Shown: one piece after another, positions 1 to 5,232 of the stretch
Numbering within the stretch: position 1 is the first letter of the stretch
Layout: every line of letters starts with the position of its first letter
NCBI GenBank assembly: GCA_019508105.1
Contig: JAEKMB010000283.1
Span: forward strand, 1 to 5,438
Direction of reading: 5' to 3'
DNA length: 5,438 bases
Origin: Alphaproteobacteria bacterium
Lineage (GTDB): Bacteria > Pseudomonadota > Alphaproteobacteria > Micropepsales > Micropepsaceae
The notes under the pieces: generated by a model
The model's database searches: none
Seen by the model: only the letters and a program-made list of their open reading frames with translations
Told to the model about the DNA's origin: nothing
Position numbers and translations under genes: made by a program

Positions 1-64
1 TGACATCGCGCAGCACCTCGGGCCCCGAGCCATAGCGCATGCCGACATTTTCGAAGCGGACCAT
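1..64 (-). CDS. ftsE: Cell division ATP-binding protein FtsE (N-terminal fragment)
   Basis: Only the first 21 codons are present; the gene continues beyond the left edge. The translation starts MVRFENVGMRYG and continues SGPEVLRDV. This is the usual opening of an ABC ATPase: a first beta strand, an aromatic A-loop residue (Tyr11), then a strand before the Walker A motif, which lies outside the window. The 'RYGSGPEVLRDV' wording closely resembles alphaproteobacterial FtsE. FtsE partners the membrane protein FtsX at the division site and controls peptidoglycan hydrolases; this is family knowledge. An AAGG ribosome-binding site (positions 72-75 on the minus strand) sits 7 nt before the ATG, which supports this start. 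The gene is divergent from the zinc-ribbon gene. Another ABC ATPase cannot be excluded, because Walker A, signature and Walker B motifs are not visible. Confidence 0.75.
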   Translation of the reverse strand, partial: MVRFENVGMRYGSGPEVLRDV

Positions 65-89
65 GACGCGACCTTACCCATGACGCGGC

Positions 90-118
90 TTGCGGTCATG
101 GCCCCCGACCCCTATTTT
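90..118 (+). promoter_or_regulatory. Candidate sigma70-type promoter for the zinc-ribbon/hpt pair
   Basis: In the 79-bp divergent gap, TTGCGG (90-95) and TATTTT (113-118) are separated by 17 nt. They resemble -35 and -10 boxes, with three and four matches to consensus respectively. A start near 125 would give a leader of about 20 nt before the ATG at 144. The AT-rich patch 113-132 stands out in an otherwise GC-rich region. No equally good promoter was seen for ftsE on the other strand. The prediction rests on the motif alone and is weak. Confidence 0.3.
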
Positions 119-143
119 CTGCTGATATTTCAACAGGCCAGGC

Positions 144-866
144 ATGATCCTCACTTGTCCCTCTTGCGACACGCGCTATTCGGTCGACGGGGCGAAATTT
201 CCCGCTGCGGGCCGCACGGTGCGCTGCGCCAAATGCGGCCATAGCTGGCATCAGGCCGGCGAGGCGGCGCCGCAAGCCACCGCTCCCGAAACGGTGCCAA
301 AGGCGGTGTCGGCAGGCGGGGCCGCGGCCGCCGCGCCCGAGTCCGATTCGTTTCCGGCCACTCCTGCGCTCAGCCGCAGCTTTGCGCCGCCCGCAGTGCG
401 GGACGAGCCGCGTCCCCCTCTGAGCTCCAGGGTGGCGGTGGTGGCCGGCTGGGCCGCGCTGATCGCCGTGGTGCTGTTGATCGCCGTGTCGGCGGTGCGT
501 TATCGCCAGGACATCGCGATGATCTGGCCGCAATCGGCCGGGTTTTATTCCAGCCTGGGCATGCATGTGAATGCCAGCGGCATTGATTTTCGCCAAGTGA
601 AGTTTCAGCGCGAGACCGAGGACGGCCAGGTGGTGCTGGCGGTGTCGGGCATGATCGTCAATGCCGGCTCGCGCCAGCTGCCGGTGCCGCAGACCGTGCG
701 CGCGACCTTGAGCGATGTCGGCAACCATGAACTCTATCACTGGACCTTCAGGCCCAATGCCACGGTGCTGGGACCCGGCCAGTCGATTCCCTTCATGACG
801 CGGCTGTCCAGTCCGCCGGCCGCGGCCCGCCATCTGGAAGTGCGTTTCGCCAAAGATGGCAGCTGA
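144..866 (+). CDS. MJ0042-type zinc-ribbon / DUF3426 single-pass membrane protein
   Basis: This is a 240-residue protein. The N-terminus is a compact zinc ribbon: CPSC at 5-8 and CAKC at 28-31 give four cysteines, followed by GHSWH, as in the MJ0042 zinc-finger family. Residues 40-95 are a low-complexity Ala/Pro linker. Residues about 96-118 are one hydrophobic membrane helix (VAVVAGWAALIAVVLLIAV). The C-terminal domain (about 135-238) resembles DUF3426, with a conserved-looking stretch around VSGMIVNAGSR and a final LEVRFA strand. The zinc ribbon is probably cytoplasmic and DUF3426 periplasmic, inferred from domain order. The molecular function is unknown. Family members are often annotated as zinc-ribbon domain proteins, sometimes as putative regulators, without proof. 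The start is set by the zinc-ribbon opening MILTCPSC; the ribosome site (ACAGG, 133-137) is weak. The stop TGA shares its last A with the ATG of the next gene, so translation is probably coupled. Confidence 0.88.
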   Translation: MILTCPSCDTRYSVDGAKFPAAGRTVRCAKCGHSWHQAGEAAPQATAPETVPKAVSAGGAAAAAPESDSFPATPALSRSFAPPAVRDEPRPPLSSRVAVVAGWAALIAVVLLIAVSAVRYRQDIAMIWPQSAGFYSSLGMHVNASGIDFRQVKFQRETEDGQVVLAVSGMIVNAGSRQLPVPQTVRATLSDVGNHELYHWTFRPNATVLGPGQSIPFMTRLSSPPAAARHLEVRFAKDGS

Positions 867-1381
867 TGGCGCCTGACGTTCTTTTCTCCGCCGAACAGAT
901 CCAGGACCGCGTGCGCGCCATGGCCCGGATGATCGCGGCGGCGCCTTTGGTGCCCGACGTCGCCATGCCGGTGCTGGTGGGCGGCTTCGTCTTTGCCGCC
1001 GATCTGTTAAGGGCGCTGGCCTGGGAAGGGGTGGCGATGGATGTGGAGATGATCTGGCTGCGTTCCTATGGCGACCAGCGGGTGGCCAGCGCCATCTCCA
1101 TGATCGCGGGGCCTTCCGAACAGATTGCCGGCCGCCATGTGCTGGTGCTGGATGGCGTTCTGGATGCCGGACGCACCGTGGCCAAGGCGGTGTCGCTGAT
1201 CCAGGCCGCCGGTGCCGCCAGCGTGCAGGTGGCGGTGATGCTGGACAAACAGCGCCCCGACGCCCTGGCACGCGCCGACTATACCGGCTTTGCGATCGGC
1301 AATGATTTTGTGGTCGGTTACGGCATGGACGATGCCGGCCGCTATCGCGGCTTGCCGTATATTGGAAAGGTGACGACCTAG
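866..1381 (+). CDS. hpt: Hypoxanthine phosphoribosyltransferase-like protein
   Basis: This 171-residue protein has the normal length of a bacterial Hpt, a cytoplasmic purine-salvage enzyme that joins hypoxanthine or guanine to PRPP to give IMP or GMP. Family landmarks appear in order: VLVGGFVFAADLLRAL at 36-51 (the first PRPP loop region, usually with KG or RG), the Ser-Tyr pair of the flexible loop at 67-68 (RSYGDQ), the PRPP-binding motif VLVLDGVLDAGRT at 92-104, VMLDKQRP at 124-131, and the C-terminal block NDFVVGYGMDDAGRYRGLPYIGKV at 146-169, which is close to E. coli Hpt. Asp100 matches the catalytic Asp. The usual adjacent acidic pair before it (Glu/Asp-Asp) is Asp96-Gly97 here, so the second acid is missing. 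The protein may still be an active Hpt variant. Substrate choice is inferred. It is probably co-transcribed with the zinc-ribbon gene through the TGATG overlap, and a hairpin begins 17 nt after its stop. Confidence 0.85.
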   Translation: MAPDVLFSAEQIQDRVRAMARMIAAAPLVPDVAMPVLVGGFVFAADLLRALAWEGVAMDVEMIWLRSYGDQRVASAISMIAGPSEQIAGRHVLVLDGVLDAGRTVAKAVSLIQAAGAASVQVAVMLDKQRPDALARADYTGFAIGNDFVVGYGMDDAGRYRGLPYIGKVTT

Positions 1382-1398
1382 CCCAAACCTACACGGTC

Positions 1399-1422
1399 AT
1401 GGCCCACCGGGGTGTGGGCCAT
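1399..1422 (+). terminator. Hairpin after hpt, candidate terminator without U-tract
   Basis: ATGGCCCAC (1399-1407) and GTGGGCCAT (1414-1422) pair perfectly over 9 bp around a 6-nt loop (CGGGGT). The stem starts 17 nt after the hpt stop codon. No run of T follows, so it is not a classical intrinsic terminator. It may stop transcription weakly, protect the 3' end of the mRNA, or simply be part of the palindromic repeat. Confidence 0.42.
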
Positions 1423-1471
1423 CGAGGTGGGTTCGCGATCATTCTGAAAGCGAAGCGCCGGCGTCAGCTGG

Positions 1472-1491
1472 TGGCCCGCATTCGCGGGCCA
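1472..1491 (-). terminator. Hairpin after the DUF4175 gene, candidate terminator without U-tract
   Basis: TGGCCCGC (1472-1479) and GCGGGCCA (1484-1491) form a perfect 8-bp stem with a 4-nt loop (ATTC on the plus strand); a further G-T wobble is possible outside it. Read on the minus strand, it begins 17 nt after the stop of the DUF4175 gene, the same distance as the hairpin behind hpt. No T-run follows in that direction. It is the likely 3' boundary of the argH-lysA-DUF4175 transcript, with the same doubts as for the first hairpin. Confidence 0.42.
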
Positions 1492-1508
1492 TGACAATTG
1501 GGAGCAAC

Positions 1509-3848
1509 TCAAAACGCCTTCAGCAACCGGTCCAGATAATCGCGTTCCTGCTGCGGCCGGTTCATCTGGGCGGCGCGGCGGCGCAGCTCTTCCAGAATAG
1601 CCCTCGCCCGCGCCAGATCGGCGGCGCCGGGAATCTTGACCCCCGTATTGCCCAGGGGCGCATTGCCGCGCCCCAGCGGATCCTGCCCGCCGCCCTGCTT
1701 CTGCCCCTGGCCTTCCGATTCATCGGCCAGCGCCTGGGCGCCCTGGCGCAGCGCGTCCAGCGCCTGGTTCTGCGAGCTGCCGGCATTGCTCAGGTCCTTC
1801 TTGCCCAGCGCGCTCTGGGCATCGCCCATCGCCCTGCCTGCCTCGCGCAGCTTTTGCGCCGACTTGCCGTCCATGCCCTTGAGGGAATCCTGCAATTCCT
1901 TTTCCAGGTCGTTCTGCTGTTTCTGCAAGCCCTGGGTTCCACCATCCTTGGGATCGCCCTGGCCCTGTTGCTGGCGGAAGGTCTTGTCCAACAGGGCGCG
2001 CTGCTTGCCCATCAGGTTGCCGTATTTCTGCAGCTTCTGGTTCAGGGCTTTGTTCTGGCCGCCATCGCCGTTCTGGCCCTGGGTCATGCGCATATTTTCC
2101 AGCATGGATTGCAGCATGGCCAAGAGCTGGGCCGCCTTCTGGCGATCGCCCGCCTGGGTCAGCTTCTTGATCATGTCCAGCATGGTCTGGATGTCGTTCT
2201 GGCTGAGCACTTTGGTATCGGGCGACATAGGCTGCTGCTCGCCCGGCGCCGGCGGGTTGGCTGCCAGCGCCGCCATGTATTTCTGCATCGCCTCATTGTA
2301 GCGCTTGAGGAGTTCGTCGATCACATCCTGCGGCGCGCCCGAGGCCAGGGCGGCGGTGATCATGATCTGCAGCTTGCGCAGTTCCTCGGCGGCCGACAGC
2401 AGGCCGCCGCGCTCCAGCTTCAGCGCGGTTTCCCAGAGAATAGTCTCGACCCGCGCGATGTCGGTATCGGTTTTGGCGTTCTTGACGCCATTAAAGGCGC
2501 TGCGCAGCGCCAGGAAAATATCGTTTTTGCCCTGATAGAATTTCTCGGGCGCGATGGTCAGGGCATCCAGGGTCAGGAGCACGATCTTGCGCCCCGCCGC
2601 ATCGCTGGTCGCCAGTTGCTGGCGCTGTTCAATCAGTGCGCGGGCCAGCGGATCGGTAAAGACGCGGGCCGGCAGCCTGAAGGTGACGGGCCCGCTAAAG
2701 CCTTTCTGGCCGATGGCGTCGCGCGCTTCCAGGCGACCTGTGACCATCAGCCCGGCATAAGGATGGCCGGTGAGATCGACATAGCTGTTCTGGTCCACCG
2801 TCTTGGCACCCGATTCTGGAAGCGGCAGTTCCACCACCAGCGGCTTGCCGTGGCCGCCTTTCGGCGCCAGCACGGCGCGCACCCCGGCAATGCCGTAATC
2901 ATCACTGCCCTTGAAGGCGAATTTGGTGGCTTTCTGTTCGGTGGGGACCGGTTTGGCGGTCAGCGCGATGCTGGGCGCCGCATCGGGCACCGCCTGGATG
3001 GTCCATTTGCCGATGGCGTGACCGCCTACCTGCACCCGCACCCGCGCATCGGTGGAAAGAATCACATTGCTGGAATATTCCCCATCCTCGCCGGCAAAGC
3101 GCGGCGCGGCATTGTTGCCGGCGGCCAGGCCCGGCGTGCGCGGCGCGCCGTGGACCCTGAGATTCAGGATCGAGCCTTGCGGCACCTGGATGACCGAACG
3201 GTCACCGATGCGGAGCGACGTCAACGGCAGGCCGGTGTAAGGCGGCGGATCGATCCAGGCGTCCAGGCTGGCGGCGGCGCCGGCACCGCTGTCGAAAGCA
3301 CTGATGAGACGGGCGCCGGTATCGCTGCGCGCCAGCACCAAGCCCACCGCCACGGCGATCAGCAGGTACCAGCGCAAGCCTTGCGGGTCGCGCCCAGCGA
3401 TGCCGGTGCGCGGCAGGCCGATGCGGAATTTTTGCGGCAGGTCGCGGCTGCGGTGCAGTTCCCACAAGGCCCGGGCCACCGGATCATTGCCCACCAAGAC
3501 ATCCTCGCGCTCGGAAATGGGCCGGTGAAGAAACCCGCTGTCGCGTTCCAGCCGCCGTGCCGCATCCAGGCTGCGCGGCCAGGAAAAATCGGCAAAGCCA
3601 TCATAAAGCGCCAGCGCGCCGGCGGTGATGGTGGCGGCCAGAGCCACGGCCTGCACAGGCCAAGGGACCAAAGCGAAGATGCCGGTGAGAGCGAGCGCCA
3701 GGTAAAAGCCGAAGAAACCAAAGGCGGGCCATAACCGCGGCAGCAGCCGCTCGACCGCCAGCACACCGCGCGCCAGCGCGACGCGCCGCTCCAGCGGGTT
3801 AGCTGGAAAGCCAGTCGGGAATGCGGTCCTTGGCGATGAGATCGGCAT
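1509..3848 (-). CDS. TIGR02302 / DUF4175 family membrane protein of unknown function
   Basis: This 779-residue protein has three hydrophobic segments near the N-terminus: about 40-61, 65-83 and 159-174. With three crossings, the large C-terminal part is probably periplasmic (inference). Residues 195-395 look beta-rich and include PPPYTGLPL at 201-209 and SDDYGI at 315-320, both typical of the family as I know it. Residues 400-530 are helical. Residues about 540-735 are low-complexity, rich in Gln, Gly, Lys and Met, with likely coiled-coil stretches (550-585, 600-670). The tail ends RPQQERDYLDRLLKAF, another family hallmark. The family is conserved in Alphaproteobacteria and has no established function; placement after lysA is common. 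The ATG at 3848 overlaps the lysA end by 50 bp and has an AGAGA-type ribosome site before it. A GTG at 3764-3762 (residue 29) would avoid the overlap but lacks a nearby ribosome site. The gene is last in its operon. Confidence 0.88.
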   Translation of the reverse strand: MPISSPRTAFPTGFPANPLERRVALARGVLAVERLLPRLWPAFGFFGFYLALALTGIFALVPWPVQAVALAATITAGALALYDGFADFSWPRSLDAARRLERDSGFLHRPISEREDVLVGNDPVARALWELHRSRDLPQKFRIGLPRTGIAGRDPQGLRWYLLIAVAVGLVLARSDTGARLISAFDSGAGAAASLDAWIDPPPYTGLPLTSLRIGDRSVIQVPQGSILNLRVHGAPRTPGLAAGNNAAPRFAGEDGEYSSNVILSTDARVRVQVGGHAIGKWTIQAVPDAAPSIALTAKPVPTEQKATKFAFKGSDDYGIAGVRAVLAPKGGHGKPLVVELPLPESGAKTVDQNSYVDLTGHPYAGLMVTGRLEARDAIGQKGFSGPVTFRLPARVFTDPLARALIEQRQQLATSDAAGRKIVLLTLDALTIAPEKFYQGKNDIFLALRSAFNGVKNAKTDTDIARVETILWETALKLERGGLLSAAEELRKLQIMITAALASGAPQDVIDELLKRYNEAMQKYMAALAANPPAPGEQQPMSPDTKVLSQNDIQTMLDMIKKLTQAGDRQKAAQLLAMLQSMLENMRMTQGQNGDGGQNKALNQKLQKYGNLMGKQRALLDKTFRQQQGQGDPKDGGTQGLQKQQNDLEKELQDSLKGMDGKSAQKLREAGRAMGDAQSALGKKDLSNAGSSQNQALDALRQGAQALADESEGQGQKQGGGQDPLGRGNAPLGNTGVKIPGAADLARARAILEELRRRAAQMNRPQQERDYLDRLLKAF

Positions 3849-5067
3849 AAGTTTCTCTGGGCCTTACGATGCCCCATTCATCGCCTGATACCAAGACTTC
3901 CGGCACCCGTGGCCGGGCATTGTAATCGCCCGCCATCACCGCGCCATAGGCGCCGGCCGACAGGATCGCCACAAGATCGCCGCTTTTGAGTTCCGGCAGC
4001 GGCCGGCTGGAGGCGAAAAGATCGCTGGTCTCGCACACCGGCCCCACCACGTCATAGCGCGGGCGCGGGGAACCGACCTTGGGTTCCACCACTGCCACGA
4101 TCTCGTGATGGGCTTCATACATGGCCGGACGGATGAGGTCGTTCATGCCGGCATCGATGATCAGGAAATCCTTGGCTTCGCCCGTCTTCACATAGATCAC
4201 GCGTGAGACCAGCACGCCGGCATTGGCGGCGATCAAGCGCCCCGGCTCGAACGACAGGGTGCAGCCCAGGCCCTTGGTGACGCGGGCAACCATCTCGCCA
4301 TAGGCCGTAGGGTCCGGTGGCGGCATGTTGCTGTTTTCATAGGGCACGCCCAGGCCGCCGCCCAAATCCAGGCGGCTGATGCGATGGCCGTCGGCGCGCA
4401 AGATGGCGACCAGGTCGCGCACGCGGGCGAAGGCGGTCTCAAAGGGTTCTAGTTCGGTAATCTGGCTGCCGATGTGTACATCCACACCGACGATCTCGAT
4501 GCCCGGCAGTCTGGCGGCATGGCCATAGGCCTCACGGGCCCTGGAGAAGGGAATGCCGAACTTGGTTTCCGCCGTGCCGGTGGTGATCTTGGCGTGGGTC
4601 CTGGCATCCACATCGGGATTGACGCGCAAGGTCACAGGCGCGCGCTTGCCCAGCGAGTGCGCGACTTCGTCCAGCGCCACCAACTCCGGCTCGCTCTCGA
4701 CATTGAACTGATAGATGCCGGCTTCCAAGGCGGCGCGCATTTCGTCTTTTATCTTGCCCACACCGGAAAAGACGATCTTGTTCGGCGGCACACCCGCCGC
4801 CAGCGCCTTGGCCAGCTCGCCGCCTGATACCACATCGGCGCCGGCACCGAGCCTCGCCAACGTCCTGAGCACCGCCATGTTGCCGTTGGCCTTGACGGCA
4901 TAGGCCACCAGCGAGCCGGCCGGGACCGCAGCCGCGAACACCTTGTAGTGACGCTCCAGGGTGGCGGTGGAATAGCAATAAAAAGGCGTGCCGACCTTTT
5001 GCGCCAGCGCATCCAGCCGCACGCCTTCGGCGCACAGCACGCCATCCTTGTATTGAAAATGATTCAT
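3799..5067 (-). CDS. lysA: Diaminopimelate decarboxylase LysA
   Basis: This 422-residue protein is full length for LysA, the PLP-dependent fold-III enzyme that decarboxylates meso-diaminopimelate to L-lysine in the cytoplasm, the last step of lysine synthesis. Diagnostic sites are all present: YAVKAN at 56-61, with Lys59 as the PLP-binding lysine; HIGSQI at 198-203; the glycine loop LDLGGGLGVPY at 233-243, which grips the PLP phosphate; EPGR at 274-277; GPVCETSD at 342-349, with Cys345 and Glu346 as the active-site pair contributed across the dimer; and SAGAYG at 370-375, with Tyr374. No truncation or altered key residue was seen. The ATG at 5067 fits the family opening (MNHFQYKDGVL), with a weak GAG ribosome site 5 nt upstream. 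It lies 15 bp after the lipoprotein stop and overlaps the start of the DUF4175 gene, so it appears to be the third gene of the argH operon. Confidence 0.97.
   Translation of the reverse strand: MNHFQYKDGVLCAEGVRLDALAQKVGTPFYCYSTATLERHYKVFAAAVPAGSLVAYAVKANGNMAVLRTLARLGAGADVVSGGELAKALAAGVPPNKIVFSGVGKIKDEMRAALEAGIYQFNVESEPELVALDEVAHSLGKRAPVTLRVNPDVDARTHAKITTGTAETKFGIPFSRAREAYGHAARLPGIEIVGVDVHIGSQITELEPFETAFARVRDLVAILRADGHRISRLDLGGGLGVPYENSNMPPPDPTAYGEMVARVTKGLGCTLSFEPGRLIAANAGVLVSRVIYVKTGEAKDFLIIDAGMNDLIRPAMYEAHHEIVAVVEPKVGSPRPRYDVVGPVCETSDLFASSRPLPELKSGDLVAILSAGAYGAVMAGDYNARPRVPEVLVSGDEWGIVRPRETYADLIAKDRIPDWLSS
3849..3858 (-). promoter_or_regulatory. Ribosome-binding site supporting the DUF4175 start inside lysA
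   Basis: On the minus strand the bases before the ATG at 3848 read AGAGAAACTT, a moderate Shine-Dalgarno match (AGAG) 6 nt from the start. It lies inside the lysA reading frame. Its presence, and the absence of a comparable site before the later in-frame GTG (3764-3762), is why the longer start was chosen. Confidence 0.4.
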
Positions 5068-5082
5068 GAAACTCGATTCGAA

Positions 5083-5232
5083 CTAGCGCCCGAGCGGATA
5101 GGGCGGCTTGGAAGGATTGTTTTCGTCTCGCGGCGTGGACTGGCCGTTGGGCTTGACCAGGTCGTTCTTGACGCCGCAGCTCGTCATCGTCATCGCCAGC
5201 GCCAAAGCGGCCAAGAGAATGAGTTTTTTCAT
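5083..5232 (-). CDS. Small LptM/LppL-like lipoprotein between argH and lysA
   Basis: This 49-residue protein starts MKKLILLAALALAMTMTSCG. It has a positively charged start (Lys2, Lys3), a hydrophobic core at about 4-14, and a lipobox-like MTSC with the lipidated cysteine at position 19. The mature part is only 31 residues, hydrophilic and Pro/Asn-rich (CGVKNDLVKPNGQ, ending PPYPLGR), with no second cysteine. Gly follows the cysteine, so retention in the inner membrane is not indicated and outer-membrane sorting is likely. Met at the -3 position of the lipobox is less usual than Leu or Val. Short lipoproteins starting CG-x-K are common next to lysA (lppL in Pseudomonas) and resemble LptM/YifL, which in E. 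coli helps LptD mature; assignment to that family is tentative. Its ATG overlaps the argH TGA as ATGA, so translation is probably coupled. The mature end could equally mark a lineage-specific lipoprotein of unknown role. Confidence 0.82.
   Translation of the reverse strand: MKKLILLAALALAMTMTSCGVKNDLVKPNGQSTPRDENNPSKPPYPLGR

Larger units (their letters stand above)
1396..1495. repeat. Inverted pair of palindromic hairpins in the convergent intergenic gap
   Basis: The 127-bp gap 1382-1508 contains no gene. It holds a 100-bp element bounded by exact 10-bp inverted repeats: GTCATGGCCC at 1396-1405 and GGGCCATGAC at 1486-1495. Each end is itself one arm of a strong local hairpin (1399-1422 and 1472-1491). 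The two hairpins share the pattern TGGCCC-purine-C / G-pyrimidine-GGGCCA and face opposite ways, like a pair of inverted REP-type units. GTCATGGCCC-type palindromes recur between genes in several alphaproteobacterial genomes as I recall them. Membership of a dispersed repeat family is therefore plausible but cannot be shown from one window. Confidence 0.5.

Noticed and set aside
96..1271. A 391-codon minus-strand open frame across the zinc-ribbon and hpt genes.
   Set aside because: It is antisense to two genes with clear motifs. The product is Arg/Pro/His-rich without any domain, and it spans the boundary of both real genes.
1382..1508. A small RNA gene or riboswitch in the convergent gap.
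   Set aside because: Beyond the two hairpins there is no promoter-like pair, no T-run terminator and no known riboswitch core. The gap lies behind both genes, which does not fit a cis-acting leader.
2220..2300. Possible frameshift or pseudogene in the Gln/Gly-rich middle of the DUF4175 protein.
   Set aside because: The frame is open from 3848 to 1509, and both the N-terminal and C-terminal family motifs are in the same frame. Low complexity here is normal for the family.
1491..3734. A 747-codon open frame on the plus strand, opposite the DUF4175 gene.
   Set aside because: It lies wholly antisense to a strongly supported family protein. Its translation is rich in Gln, His, Arg and Gly with no recognisable domain, as expected for the complement of a GC-rich gene, and its start sits inside the hairpin at 1472-1492.
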